NCBI GenBank assembly: GCA_023231105.1
Contig: JALNWB010000002.1
Location: 1-60,764 of the forward strand
DNA from: Ignavibacteriaceae bacterium
GTDB lineage: Bacteria; Bacteroidota; Ignavibacteria; Ignavibacteriales; Ignavibacteriaceae
Direction: 5' to 3'
Length of the DNA stretch: 60,764 nt
Made by a program: the position numbers and the translations under genes. Below, in pieces: positions 36,174 to 45,636 of this stretch. The first letter of the stretch is position 1. Each line of letters begins with the position of its first letter. The notes under the pieces are model-generated. The model worked only from the letters and a program-made list of their open reading frames with translations, searched no databases and was not told the origin of the DNA.

Positions 36174-36220
36174 TTCAATCGGGCAAAGGGATGAAAAGAG
36201 AACTACATCTTTGGAGTGAG
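36174..36220 (-). promoter_or_regulatory. Conserved 47-bp upstream element, copy A
   Basis: On the plus strand it has AATCGGGCAAAGGGATGAAA, then ACTACATC and TGAG. It lies 85 bases upstream of the CsbD start and is followed, toward the gene, by TACATTTC, a weak -7-like box. Confidence 0.7.
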
Positions 36221-36285
36221 GAAATCTTGCCATCAAAAAGATTCTGTTTTTGTCTAAATAGTAATAAATGTATTTTCCCTACTTT

Positions 36286-36980
36286 TCAAATCGATGCTTG
36301 AAAATTGGTTAATGAATGGGTGTCGCTTAAGGTTTTCCATTCTTTATTATCATATACAGAAGGGAAAATGGCATCGGAGTGCTTGCCTCGAAAGACCAAT
36401 AGAACTGTGTTTAATAAAATCCGTAGATCAACCGAAAGCGAAGTCTGTTCATCGTAAAAAAGATCAAGATCAATCAAATTTTCTATCCCTTCGTTTCTAT
36501 TGCCGAAGACTTGCCACATACCTGTAATTCCCGGTTTTACTGAAATTAAGTTTCTAACGTGATAATAGTTTGGATATTTATTCTTCAATACTTCAAGGTC
36601 GCTAATCATTAAAGGGCGGGGACCAACTAAACTCATTTCACCTTTGAGTACGTTGAAGATCTGAGGTAACTCATCCAACCCGGTTTTTCTTAGCATCTGC
36701 AAAAAGCAGGTACGTATTGAGATAAATCTGGTTTGAAAAGAATGTTTTCACTATTTATCTGGTAATAGGGATTAATCTTAATGGTTCTAAACTTATAAAT
36801 GTTGAAGACTTTATTGTCTTTTGTTATTCCGCGCTTTTGAATTATCAGTGGAAATGATTTTAAGATTACCGTTAAGAGAAGAGCTATCAACAACATGATG
36901 GGAAACCCGGCTATTAAGATAAATGAGCTTAAGATAAAGTCGATCTTATTTTTTGCTTGGAAGTTTTTTTTATCGCTCAT
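36286..36980 (-). pseudogene. Bacterial sugar transferase, frameshifted
   Basis: Two frames together code one short-form polyprenyl-phosphate sugar transferase. The first (36980-36690) has an N-terminal membrane helix and KFRTIK. The second (36702-36286) has LRKTGLDELPQIFNVLKGEMSLVGPRP and KPGITGMWQV. Adding one base in the A5 run at 36701-36705 joins them (PAF then LQMLRKTG), so the break is a single-base homopolymer deletion or a read error. If joined, it would start a surface glycan on undecaprenyl phosphate. No other glycan assembly genes are adjacent. Confidence 0.8.
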
Positions 36981-37015
36981 TCGTGATAGTTAAAATTTTT
37001 CGGTATTAAAAACCG

Positions 37016-37044
37016 TAGTGTCAAGCTTACACGTTTTGACACTA
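37016..37044 (-). terminator. Terminator after DUF3494 gene 1
   Basis: TAGTGTCAA and TTGACACTA form a perfect 9-bp stem; on the minus strand it is followed by GGTTTTTAA. Confidence 0.8.
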
Positions 37045-37121
37045 CTTTAATTTAGATTTAGAGAACACTCTTAGCTTGTTACAACTACATCATGATAGAG
37101 ACACACTAAGTCTGTCTGATA

Positions 37122-38432
37122 CTATCTCATCAAAATCATTTTCCTAACTTCTTTTTTCTCGTTTGTCTGAAGTTTATAATAATAGATACCGCTTGCCAGG
37201 TTGTCACCGTTAAAGGTTAGATTATAAACATGCCCGGTTACTGCATTGCCGTTGAACAGCGTTGAAACCTTTACACCGAGAACATTGAATACCGTTAATG
37301 TTGCATAAGTATTTTTACTTACACCGAACTGTATCTGCGTTGAAGGATTAAACGGGTTAGGATAATTTTGATTAAGCAAAAAGCCATTTGGTATTTGTTC
37401 CGCTGCGTTTACTTCTATAACGTCGCTGTATGTATGCTCGCCGTTGTTATCAAGTTGTTTTAATCGATAAGCATAGCTGCCGTAAGAAACTGTTTTATCT
37501 ACAAAAGAATAACTCTTTGGGGAGTTGCTGTTGCCTGCTCCATTTACGAAGCCAATCTTTGCCCAATTATAATTTTGCGTTTCACTTCTCTGCACTTCAA
37601 AGCCGTAATTATTTACTTCCGTAGCTGTCTTCCAATTTAATTCTATCGCATTGTTATTTAACGCTACTGAAAAAGATGTTAGTTCCACCGGCAATACAGT
37701 TGAGTTTACCGTAACTGCGCCCGTATGTGCTAACAATTTTGCTGTCACTGATGTTGCGCTGGCATTCAGCGTGATTGACACTTCAGCAAGTACTATTCCA
37801 TTGAAAGTTGTGCCATCATAAATAGTTGCTGAACTACCGACATACCAAAAGACATTGGACCACACAGCGGTGCCTGCTAAGGTCACGGTGGCATTAGAGT
37901 TTATGAGGAGAATAGCATCGGTCTTTATGATGAAGACGGGATTAGATACGGCTCCGCCATCAAGTATTAGATTCCCCGTAACACCAACAGAAGCTCCAGT
38001 ATACCTATAGATACCCGGAGTCAAAGTTCCGCTGATTGCACCAGTCGCATCCGTAACATCAGGTGCTCGATTATTGAGAGCCTCGTTTAAAGCGGTACCT
38101 AAGTCGGTCTGGGCGTCCAAAGCGTGTTGGTCGCCCACGACATATTTCGTTCCCCCGGCACCGGCTGAAATGTTTGTGCTTATCGATCCAGTTGATGACC
38201 CAACATCTCCATTGACAGTATAAGTACCAGCAGAAGGGATCCCCGAGTAAGCTAAAGCCCCAAAAGTACCCGCTCTCCCAAGTGGGATTGCTGTTGGGTT
38301 GGTATAGTTAATTTTTCTCAATGATGGTTGAGAAAAAGCAACGGCAGGCATCATCAATGCTACTATTAGCATCGCACCGATGAAGTGCAAACGCTGTTTC
38401 AAAACACAAAGTAAAAATGTATTAGTTTTCAT
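37122..38432 (-). CDS. DUF3494 (ice-binding-like) protein with type IX sorting domain
   Basis: The 436-residue protein has a signal peptide (about 1-35) and a DUF3494 domain (about 48-250), with LGRAGTFGALAYSGI, GDVGSS, and the later NVFWYVGSSATI and GTTFNGIVLAEVSI strands of the ice-binding beta-helix family. A fibronectin-like segment (about 255-345, LTSFSVALNNNAIELNWKT) and a sorting domain (NQNYPNPFNPSTQIQFG to KMILMR) follow. DUF3494 includes antifreeze proteins and surface adhesins, so binding of ice is not assured. Element copy B is 65 bases upstream. Confidence 0.88.
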   Translation of the reverse strand: MKTNTFLLCVLKQRLHFIGAMLIVALMMPAVAFSQPSLRKINYTNPTAIPLGRAGTFGALAYSGIPSAGTYTVNGDVGSSTGSISTNISAGAGGTKYVVGDQHALDAQTDLGTALNEALNNRAPDVTDATGAISGTLTPGIYRYTGASVGVTGNLILDGGAVSNPVFIIKTDAILLINSNATVTLAGTAVWSNVFWYVGSSATIYDGTTFNGIVLAEVSITLNASATSVTAKLLAHTGAVTVNSTVLPVELTSFSVALNNNAIELNWKTATEVNNYGFEVQRSETQNYNWAKIGFVNGAGNSNSPKSYSFVDKTVSYGSYAYRLKQLDNNGEHTYSDVIEVNAAEQIPNGFLLNQNYPNPFNPSTQIQFGVSKNTYATLTVFNVLGVKVSTLFNGNAVTGHVYNLTFNGDNLASGIYYYKLQTNEKKEVRKMILMR

Positions 38433-38497
38433 AAGAATCTCCTTAAGATATTTATCTTCTAAAACTGCAGTTAAGGTATGAAGAAGTTGTGGTGTTA

Positions 38498-38544
38498 TTC
38501 AATCGGGCAAAGGGATGAAAAAGTAGCTAATTCTTTTGGATGAG
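38498..38544 (-). promoter_or_regulatory. Conserved 47-bp upstream element, copy B
   Basis: It has AATCGGGCAAAGGGATGAAA exactly as copy A, then the variant GCTAAT in place of ACTACA, and TTTTGGATGAG. It lies 65 bases upstream of the DUF3494 gene. Confidence 0.7.
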
Positions 38545-38646
38545 CTTGTTCACTTTATTATCACCGGAAATTATTTACTGATTTAATAATAAATTTTATT
38601 CTTCAAAACAAAAATTGAATGAATATATTCATTACATATCTGGAAG

Positions 38647-40038
38647 TTATTTCGGAGTAAATCCAACAACATTACCGACTCCGCTTCGAAGAGCAAACCA
38701 CACAAACTGGGTAAACGACTCGTCCGGTTTTCGTGTATATTTTATTTCACCGATCTTCATCAAACCTTTTTTATCCGGCATATTAGTTCCCCGGATAATA
38801 AATACTTTACTAATGAGAGAGGATATCCGATCGAAAATTCCATTTTCACTTCCTGTATTTTTGTTGAGAATAGCGATGGATAAATCTTTGTACAAGACTC
38901 GCAATGTACCATTTGCCTGCCCCGAATTAACCTTGATATTAAACGTTGCAGACTGAAGGGCTCCGGATTTAATGCGATGATGTTCACCTGCTTCAATGAA
39001 TGAATTTAATTTGATAACATCCATCGCACCAAACGAACCGGAATATTGTAAAGAAAAATTCGTTGATGTGAGAGGAATAGCCATAAACAGTTTTATTGCG
39101 CCGGAATTCATAAAAAGTCCCTCACCATGAAGAACTGCAGTTTTAGGGGGAACTGTATGGTTAGCAATTCCATTTACTGAAATATTGACCTTATTAAAGG
39201 TAACCACTCCAGGTTTTGCTCCCACAGCAAACCTCTCACTATAATTCAATCGCCCACTTATGATTTTCACACTATCTACCCTAACTATTTCCTTCATCGA
39301 AGAGAGGGCTTCGTTCGGCATCTGTGGATTAGATGAGTTCTTGTCGTAGGGCTTATCCATATTCACAAAAATATCAGCAAACACATCATGTAGATTAATG
39401 CTTCTGGCATCATAGATATTTCCTTGAAGCAATGCAAGAAAATCCAAACCCATTATTTTTATTTGAGAAATATCAAACCGAAACCTGGTTTGCTTGAATT
39501 GACTTTTCGCAAAGAATTGTTCATCGCCTAATAAAGAATAATACTTAATTGAATCAGATGTCATTTCAGAATCAGGTATCGAGATATGCAGCGATCCAAA
39601 ACGAATTACATTCCGAGACGGATGAAAATTAAGTTCAATTTTTTGTGCATCTATTACTGAACTTGAAAGAGAATTAGGAGTAAAATTTCTTTGTTGAAGA
39701 ATTTTCATCGCACCGATTCCGCTAACGGAAAATGAAGCGACACTGCAGGTAAACTTGCTAGTCTTCAGTATTACAGAATCACACCTTAAACGATTCTTCC
39801 ATACATTGTAATGCATGTCGCCAAGCTGTATAGAGTATGCCGGATAAGCGTTTGTAAAGGCTTTTGTAATTCGGTCTTTTAAGAATGTGTCGATAAATGG
39901 ACCCGAAAAGAAAATGAATATCAACACAAAGATGAGTATGATAGCACCAATAATAAAACTTGTGTACTTGACAACTTTCAGCAGCGATAGTTTGTTCCAG
40001 TTGGAAAATGCATTTTTAAACTGTGATGTTTTTATCAT
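38647..40038 (-). CDS. Membrane-anchored AsmA/DUF748-like protein
   Basis: The 463-residue protein has one N-terminal membrane helix (about 26-46), then a long beta-rich domain facing out of the cytoplasm, with repeated VxxxxIxxGxLxY-type strands such as VDSVKIISGRLNYSE. This pattern is like AsmA/DUF748 proteins, some of which guide lipid transfer between membranes; the match is by architecture only. The start overlaps the stop of the AI-2E permease by 4 bases. Confidence 0.6.
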   Translation of the reverse strand: MIKTSQFKNAFSNWNKLSLLKVVKYTSFIIGAIILIFVLIFIFFSGPFIDTFLKDRITKAFTNAYPAYSIQLGDMHYNVWKNRLRCDSVILKTSKFTCSVASFSVSGIGAMKILQQRNFTPNSLSSSVIDAQKIELNFHPSRNVIRFGSLHISIPDSEMTSDSIKYYSLLGDEQFFAKSQFKQTRFRFDISQIKIMGLDFLALLQGNIYDARSINLHDVFADIFVNMDKPYDKNSSNPQMPNEALSSMKEIVRVDSVKIISGRLNYSERFAVGAKPGVVTFNKVNISVNGIANHTVPPKTAVLHGEGLFMNSGAIKLFMAIPLTSTNFSLQYSGSFGAMDVIKLNSFIEAGEHHRIKSGALQSATFNIKVNSGQANGTLRVLYKDLSIAILNKNTGSENGIFDRISSLISKVFIIRGTNMPDKKGLMKIGEIKYTRKPDESFTQFVWFALRSGVGNVVGFTPK

Positions 40039-41108
40039 TGTCCTTTCTTCTTCTTCGACATTCTTGTAGAAATTTCATTGAACTTTTCTGATCCGAGCAA
40101 CACAGCAATCCATTGTGTGCTTTCATTACTTTCAAATGCAAACTTCAGTGTCATCGTAAGAGGGATGGAAAGAATCGCACCGATAAAACCGAGAAGACTG
40201 CCCCAAAAAATCAAAGAGAGAAATACAACTAAAGTAGAGAGACCAAATTTCCTACCCATCAGACGTGGTTCAATCACATTGCCTATTATAAATCCAATGA
40301 GAATATTACCCGCAATTACAAGTGTGGCGCTGCCTATTCCGAATTGTATAAATGCCAGAAGAGCTGCAGGAATTGCGGAGATAACTGCACCGATATTAGG
40401 TATATAATGAAGTAGAAATGCAAGGAATCCCCACAGAACAGGAAATTGCACACCGAGTATGTACATCCATACCGCAATTAAGATTCCCGCAACCAGGTTG
40501 ATAATAGTTTTGATGACCATATAACGTTTCATATCAACAACGAATTCCGTGAACCGGGGAAATACCTGCTTAGGATCACCGAGAATAGCGCGGAGTTTTA
40601 CAGGAAAGCTTGAGACTTCGAGCAAGATAAATGTTACGGTGAGAAGGATCAGAACAAGATCGGAAAGGACAGAACTCAATCCCGACAGTAAGTTGGCGGT
40701 AAGTCCCATTATTGCTTCCGGATTAACATACTCTAGAAAAAATTTTTCGGTACCTACAATACCCTTGCTTGTCAACAGTACACTAAACTCTAAGACTTGT
40801 TCTCGGATGCGTGATTGCAATAAAGGTAATTCATTTGAAAAGCCGCTCACAGATGTGCCAATTTGTGCGCCAATCAAAAGTAGAATAATTATCATAACAG
40901 CCATAACGATGAATACTGCAAACCCGGATGGCAAGCGTTTTTCCTTTAACCAGAGTACCGGCGGGGTTCCAAGTAGTGCAAGGAAAAAAGAGATAAGGAA
41001 CAAAACAACAACCGATTGAGCAAGGTTAATTCCTGCGATTATGACTACGAGAGCAGCGGCGATCACGAGAAAGCGTGTTCCGCTTAGAGAATTATTTATT
41101 TTATCCAT
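40035..41108 (-). CDS. AI-2E/TqsA-family permease
   Basis: The 357-residue membrane protein has the UPF0118 (AI-2E family transporter) layout: four helices, a periplasmic segment, then VQFPVLWGFLAFLLHYIPNIGAVISAIPA (about 222-250), a family signature, and IIGNVIEPRLMGRKFGLSTLVVFLSLIFWG near residue 290. Members move autoinducer-2, Na+/H+ or other solutes, so the substrate is unknown. It lies 18 bases after the 49-residue membrane peptide and overlaps the AsmA-like gene. Confidence 0.9.
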   Translation of the reverse strand: MDKINNSLSGTRFLVIAAALVVIIAGINLAQSVVVLFLISFFLALLGTPPVLWLKEKRLPSGFAVFIVMAVMIIILLLIGAQIGTSVSGFSNELPLLQSRIREQVLEFSVLLTSKGIVGTEKFFLEYVNPEAIMGLTANLLSGLSSVLSDLVLILLTVTFILLEVSSFPVKLRAILGDPKQVFPRFTEFVVDMKRYMVIKTIINLVAGILIAVWMYILGVQFPVLWGFLAFLLHYIPNIGAVISAIPAALLAFIQFGIGSATLVIAGNILIGFIIGNVIEPRLMGRKFGLSTLVVFLSLIFWGSLLGFIGAILSIPLTMTLKFAFESNESTQWIAVLLGSEKFNEISTRMSKKKKGQ

Positions 41109-41126
41109 GATTGCATCTAATGCAAA

Positions 41127-41276
41127 TTAAAGCGCACGTCGTCCACTTATAATTCTTACTAATACCAAGATAATTGCAATGACCAGAAGTATGTGAATAA
41201 TACCACCCATGGTGTAAGAAGTGATGAATCCAAGCAACCATAATAGTATTAAAACTACAGCGATAATGTATAACAT
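41127..41276 (-). CDS. Small membrane protein, lmo0937/DUF5670-like, 49 residues
   Basis: Translation of the minus strand from ATG at 41276 gives 49 residues: two hydrophobic helices (MLYIIAVVLILLWLLGFI and GGIIHILLVIAIILVLV) separated by TSYTM, with a basic end (RIISGRRAL). This is the lmo0937-family pattern common in Bacteroidota near CsbD-like stress genes. AAAGGA lies upstream. It is first in an operon with the AI-2E permease and the AsmA-like protein, and element copy C lies 63 bases upstream. Confidence 0.85.
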   Translation of the reverse strand: MLYIIAVVLILLWLLGFITSYTMGGIIHILLVIAIILVLVRIISGRRAL

Positions 41277-41339
41277 AGGAAGTATCCTTTCCGTTTAATT
41301 TTTAAATTCTAAGCTAAGCTATTACGAGAAATGAAGAAA

Positions 41340-41386
41340 TTCAATCGTGCAAAGGGATGAAAAAGGAACTACATCGTTTGGGTGAA
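41340..41386 (-). promoter_or_regulatory. Conserved 47-bp upstream element, copy C
   Basis: It has AATCGTGCAAAGGGATGAAA and GGAACTACATC, with TGAA at the end in place of TGAG. It lies 63 bases upstream of the small membrane protein operon and 15 bases after the LysE stop. Confidence 0.7.
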
Positions 41387-41401
41387 CATAAACATTCAAC
41401 A

Positions 41402-42013
41402 CTATAATAAAGTTACTATGGCAATAATACCGGAGATAATTATTAAGATGCCGGCAATTTTGTTAACCCATCGAAGTCCGGTTACGTCGAATTTGTTTCT
41501 AAAAAGTGTAACGCCTGAACTAAGAGAGAGGAACCATAAACTTGAACCTATAAAAACTCCTACAACAAGAAGAACCGCCGAAAAAAAACTGAGCTTATTT
41601 CCTAAACCAAGCGCTGCGAACACAGCAATAAAAGCAAATACAGTTAAAGGATTAGTGAGTGTTAGAAAAACAGTAGTGAGATATGATCTGAGCAGCCCAC
41701 TGTTCTGAATTTGTATTTTAGGATCTTTCGGCTGAGCACGAAATGTTCGTACTCCAAGAAAAAGGAGTAACCCACCTCCAACCAGACGTATCCAAATTCG
41801 TTGGTTGAGAAGTGTATTGGAAATAACCGTAAGACCAAATGCAGCAACACAACCGTAAAGCAAATCTGCAGTTGCGGCTCCAAGACCAATGACCATACCA
41901 CGCAAGCGTCCTGAGGTAAGTGTTTTACGGATACACATTATTCCAATGGGTCCAATTGGTACTGCCATTGCAAATCCAATAACAAGTCCTTTAAGAAAAA
42001 AAGTTAGCTCCAT
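41402..42013 (-). CDS. LysE/RhtB-family exporter
   Basis: The 203-residue protein has six hydrophobic helices and the LysE hallmark FAMAVPIGPIGIMCIRKTL (about 14-32), followed by a G-rich second helix. It most likely exports an amino acid or a similar small molecule across the inner membrane. Its gene lies between the OmpA lipoprotein gene and element copy C, and has no element of its own. Confidence 0.88.
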   Translation of the reverse strand: MELTFFLKGLVIGFAMAVPIGPIGIMCIRKTLTSGRLRGMVIGLGAATADLLYGCVAAFGLTVISNTLLNQRIWIRLVGGGLLLFLGVRTFRAQPKDPKIQIQNSGLLRSYLTTVFLTLTNPLTVFAFIAVFAALGLGNKLSFFSAVLLVVGVFIGSSLWFLSLSSGVTLFRNKFDVTGLRWVNKIAGILIIISGIIAIVTLL

Positions 42014-42139
42014 TTTTCATCTTTGAAATAGTTATCAGTACGGGAACATTCTATGTCAAAGTAGACTTAATGCTAGAATCCCGGTTGATTCACTATAATC
42101 AGATAATTATTGTTTTTCATAATTATCCTCATTTAAAAA

Positions 42140-42811
42140 TTAGTTAAGTCGGCCGTTTTCAGCAGCTGTTTTGAGTTTATCATTTGCAAAAACAGCAATC
42201 TCCACTCGTCTGTTCATACGTTTTCCATCTTGAGTTTCATTTGAAGCAACAGGTTTTGTTTCACCGAATCCAACAATTGAAAATCTTGAAGAAGAAACTC
42301 CTTGCATTTGAGCATAATCGGACACTGATTTGGCTCTTTTTTCGGATAAGGTTTGGTTGTACTCCTCTGTGCCATCAGAATCCGTATAACCGGTAACAAG
42401 GATATTGGTATCCGGATATTTGTTTAGTATTGCAGCAAATTTTTGGATATTTGTTTTAGCTTGAGGTTCAAGTGTTGATGAATTAGTTGCAAATAAAATT
42501 CCTGAATCGAAAGTAATTTTTATACCTTCGCCAACTCTTTCTATTGTTGCGCCTGAAATATCTTTCTTCATTTCAGCGGCTTGCTTATCCATATGGTTTC
42601 CAATCAAAACACCTGCGGTACCGCCAACAGCCGCACCTAATATTGCGCCGAGAGCCGTATTACCTGCATAGTGACCAATTACTCCACCAACCACGCCACC
42701 GCTGACTCCACCGATAACTCCTCCTTTAACGGCATTGCTTGCGCTGCAACCGTAAATAAAAATTGACACAGCTAATGTTGAAATTAGAAATATACCTTTT
42801 ATTTTTTTCAC
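42140..42811 (-). CDS. OmpA-family lipoprotein with glycine zipper
   Basis: This 223-residue protein begins with GTG at 42811 (GGAG 7 bases upstream). It has a lipobox (IYGC, Cys22), a glycine-zipper region (about 29-70), and a C-terminal OmpA domain with VTGYTDSDGTEEYN and MNRRVEIAV. It resembles YiaD: anchored in the outer membrane, and binding peptidoglycan through the OmpA domain. It lies downstream of the larger OmpA gene, but a strong hairpin lies between. Confidence 0.9.
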   Translation of the reverse strand: MKKIKGIFLISTLAVSIFIYGCSASNAVKGGVIGGVSGGVVGGVIGHYAGNTALGAILGAAVGGTAGVLIGNHMDKQAAEMKKDISGATIERVGEGIKITFDSGILFATNSSTLEPQAKTNIQKFAAILNKYPDTNILVTGYTDSDGTEEYNQTLSEKRAKSVSDYAQMQGVSSSRFSIVGFGETKPVASNETQDGKRMNRRVEIAVFANDKLKTAAENGRLN

Positions 42812-42865
42812 TCTGATTCTCCAATACTTATTTAGAACGTTTATTTAATGTAACCGGTTTAATAA

Positions 42866-42902
42866 TTGATAGAAGCGGCTTTAACTGGGCCGCTTCTATC
42901 AA
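42866..42902 (-). terminator. Strong hairpin after the OmpA/TSP3 gene
   Basis: A perfect 14-bp stem (TTGATAGAAGCGGC with GCCGCTTCTATCAA) has a 9-base loop. The following minus-strand sequence is AT-rich but lacks a clean T-run. Confidence 0.75.
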
Positions 42903-42925
42903 CATTATTTATATCTCTATAAAAT

Positions 42926-44419
42926 CTACTTGATATCTTTTGAGAGTAATTTTATCTCAACTCTTCTGTTCATAGATCTTCCTTCAAGCGTTTCGTTTGT
43001 AGCGATTGGATTATCTTTACCATATCCTACTATTTTAAGATTATTTCTTTTAACACCTTTCCTTACAAGGTAGTCAACAATAGCTTGAGCTCTTTGTCTT
43101 GAAAGCTTTTTATTATAACTAACTGAGCCGATTCCATCGGTATATCCACCAACTTCCCATTTGTATTTAGGATGTTCCTGCATGGTACTTATAATACCTT
43201 CAAGAACAGTATATGCATTAGGCAATAGTTTTGACTTATTAAACTCAAAATTGGTGTCACCGCTAAGAATTAATGTTTCCAATTCACCTTGCTTTACTAT
43301 AACTACAGTTTCTTTCTTCGAAGGACATCCAGCAGAATCTACCTGAACACCCTTAGCTGTATTCGGGCATTTATCGAGATAGTCCGGAACACCGTCGCCA
43401 TCACCATCAAGTGGGCAACCGTCTGTACCTACAGTAGCTTTAGCTGGAGTGTTAGAGCATTTATCAAGATAATCAGGAACGCCATCACCATCGGAATCAA
43501 GCGGGCAGCCTGCTGCATCTACTTTAACTCCGGCAGGTGTATTATCGCATTTATCGAGTTTATCGATAACACCGTCGCCATCAGCGTCAAGCGGGCAACC
43601 AGTTGCATCTACAAGAACTTCTTTAGGTGTGTCAGCGCATTTATCCATATAGTCTGGAACACCATCACCATCAGTATCAGCCGGGCAGCCGAACTCATCT
43701 ACTTGAATTCCTATAGGAGTTTCCGGGCATGCATCGTAGGCATCTGGTACACCATCACGGTCTCTATCTTGCGCTCTACCAAAGTAATAAGATAGACCGG
43801 CAGTAGCAGTATACAACATATCCTTATTAGAACCGGATTGGACGTCATCCAGCCAATCCTTGGTTCCCATTACAATTCCACCGGCAATATTAACACTTAC
43901 GTTTTTCGCTACCATAATTCTTAAGCCTGCATCGCCGACATAAACTAACATAAATTTCCTATAAATTTGTGCTGTATAATTCGGCAGCACATTTCCGTTA
44001 GCGTCTTTAGGATAAAACCACATGTTAGCAACGCCAAGACCCACCCAAGGGTAAATTGCATCACCAAGAGAGACGGTATACAGTGCTCCGCCGCCGTACA
44101 TATCAATTTTTGTTGAAAATTCTTGTGTTGGCTGTAACCAAGGTGATACACCTTTCCCCGCAATAAATCCTGTCGATCCAAAAATTCTTAATCCAAAATT
44201 TCCCTTCCCTGTAGAAGGAAAATAGTATTCCAACGAAGCTTTACCGATGGTACTCATCTTGGACTTAGTGTAATCGGTTGCCCCAAATGTAAGTCCGGCT
44301 TCACCGGTAAGACCCCATACGCTTGACATGACGTTTGCCCTGGGGGTTTCCTCATTTTGCGCCAGATTGAACTGGGCAAAGCCCAAAAGCATAAGTGATA
44401 TGAATGTAAACAGTTTCAT
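42926..44419 (-). CDS. OmpA-family porin with five TSP3 calcium repeats
   Basis: The 497-residue protein has a signal peptide (about 1-21), an N-terminal eight-strand-like barrel (about 30-215), five thrombospondin type-3 repeats (DxDGDGVPDYxDKC pattern, about 220-365) and an OmpA domain (about 375-497, GYTDGIGSVSYN and NRRVEIKL). This is an OprF-like link between outer membrane and cell wall with calcium-stabilised spacers. It follows the small barrel gene by 47 bases. Confidence 0.93.
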   Translation of the reverse strand: MKLFTFISLMLLGFAQFNLAQNEETPRANVMSSVWGLTGEAGLTFGATDYTKSKMSTIGKASLEYYFPSTGKGNFGLRIFGSTGFIAGKGVSPWLQPTQEFSTKIDMYGGGALYTVSLGDAIYPWVGLGVANMWFYPKDANGNVLPNYTAQIYRKFMLVYVGDAGLRIMVAKNVSVNIAGGIVMGTKDWLDDVQSGSNKDMLYTATAGLSYYFGRAQDRDRDGVPDAYDACPETPIGIQVDEFGCPADTDGDGVPDYMDKCADTPKEVLVDATGCPLDADGDGVIDKLDKCDNTPAGVKVDAAGCPLDSDGDGVPDYLDKCSNTPAKATVGTDGCPLDGDGDGVPDYLDKCPNTAKGVQVDSAGCPSKKETVVIVKQGELETLILSGDTNFEFNKSKLLPNAYTVLEGIISTMQEHPKYKWEVGGYTDGIGSVSYNKKLSRQRAQAIVDYLVRKGVKRNNLKIVGYGKDNPIATNETLEGRSMNRRVEIKLLSKDIK

Positions 44420-44466
44420 TTTAGAATCCTTTTTTTTAATAAATAAATTATGACCATTATTTTCTC

Positions 44467-44964
44467 TTAATCAAAGAAAAATCTTATTCCCAGTCCGGCA
44501 TCAATTCCAAACCCGGTAAATGGGGTAAGTTGAAACACCGGCACTAACTCGACAAATACATCTATCGGAGTTGCACGAGGAAGCCAGGCTATGCCAAATA
44601 CACCTCTAATACCAAGTGATCCATCATAACCTCCACCACTGTTGTACCTGCCTCCAATTCCGTAATAGAGAGGAAATCTTTCGGATGAATTTATTGCACC
44701 GAAAGAGTGCCACAAATAATCCATGTGAAAATGGAGGCGACTCTCGCCATTGTAATAGTAGTCATGCGAAATACGATCACCGCCAACGGCAACACCAAGA
44801 CCGAAATCAAATGCGTTGGTTCTTGACGTCCAAAGTTTAGCGCTCAACCCGGTTGGTTCTCCAACAACTAATCCGAGTCCAAATCCATGATCTTGCGCTG
44901 CAATTGGTTTTACAATGATCATCATCAACATTAAAACCATACCGAACAAAAGATTTTTTTTCAT
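44467..44964 (-). CDS. Small outer-membrane barrel-like protein
   Basis: The 165-residue protein has a signal peptide (about 1-23) followed by alternating strands with GLGLVVGEPTGLSAKLW at the start and GFGIDAGLGIRFFFD at the end, the form of a small eight-strand barrel. No family name is claimed. The gene start shares TTATGA with the stop of a 14-codon leader whose upstream DNA is copied from the 46173 gene. Confidence 0.7.
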   Translation of the reverse strand: MKKNLLFGMVLMLMMIIVKPIAAQDHGFGLGLVVGEPTGLSAKLWTSRTNAFDFGLGVAVGGDRISHDYYYNGESRLHFHMDYLWHSFGAINSSERFPLYYGIGGRYNSGGGYDGSLGIRGVFGIAWLPRATPIDVFVELVPVFQLTPFTGFGIDAGLGIRFFFD

Positions 44965-45005
44965 AACAGAACTCCACGTAAAATTGTAAAATATTTTCCT
45001 CGCAT
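44961..45005 (-). other. 14-codon leader ORF, remnant of a duplicated gene start
   Basis: It opens with MRGKYFTI, near-identical at DNA level to the start of the 45637-46173 gene (ATGCGAAGAATATATTT), and keeps its AAGGAGAATCTAAA leader. The TGA overlaps the ATG of the barrel gene. Confidence 0.55.
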
Positions 45006-45170
45006 TTTAGATTCTCCTTATAATATTAGTTAATAAAAAATAATTTAAACTTAGATTACTTCATCATGTATAAAAGTTTTTCTGAACAGCAACACCAGCA
45101 TATATATTAGAGATGTCGATACAATAACTTTTTTAGGACGCACTTCAACCTATGAGAAGGAAGAACGCAT

Positions 45171-45217
45171 ATCAATCGGTCATAAGGATGAAAGAAGAGC
45201 TAATCCTTTTGGTTGAG
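45171..45217 (-). promoter_or_regulatory. Conserved 47-bp upstream element, copy D
   Basis: It has AATCGG, AAGGATGAAA, the GCTAAT variant as in copy B, and TTTTGGTTGAG. It lies 206 bases upstream of the small barrel gene, within a 408-base gap (44965-45372) that otherwise shows only the duplicated leader. Confidence 0.65.
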
Positions 45218-45372
45218 AATAATTTGTTTTTTGCCGATAATTTTTATGCAATAGATAGTTCATTTTTTTCTACGGAAGTCTTCTCAATACCTGGTTGTGC
45301 CATCTTGAATAAGAACATAAGCTAACGTTTAGTAGGATGTACTAAACGTTAACTATTTAGAAAACATTTTTG

Positions 45373-45558
45373 TTAAAGCTTCGCCATCAGTTTGCGAATT
45401 TGTTCTTTGGTTTTTCCAAGTTTCTGCTGAAGTCTCCCCAACAGTTCTTCCTCTTTCCCCTCTTTGAATAGCAGATCATCATCGGTCAGGTCGGCAAATT
45501 TTTGTTTAAGCTTGCCGGCAAGTTCGTTCCAGTTCCCTTTAATATTTAGCTTGTCCAT
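45373..45558 (-). CDS. CsbD-family stress protein (copy 2)
   Basis: This 61-residue paralog of the CsbD protein at 35903-36088 has MDKLNIKGNWNELAGKLKQKF and LQQKLGKTKEQIRKLMAKL, the most conserved CsbD ends. AAGGGAA lies ahead of its ATG. No upstream element is adjacent; it may be co-transcribed with the secreted protein gene 78 bases upstream. Confidence 0.88.
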   Translation of the reverse strand: MDKLNIKGNWNELAGKLKQKFADLTDDDLLFKEGKEEELLGRLQQKLGKTKEQIRKLMAKL

Positions 45559-45636
45559 TTTTATTCCCTTTTAATTATTTTATTATTTTTACAAAAAAAC
45601 TTTAAACTTAATTTTCAACAGTGTTCTTATTCATTT

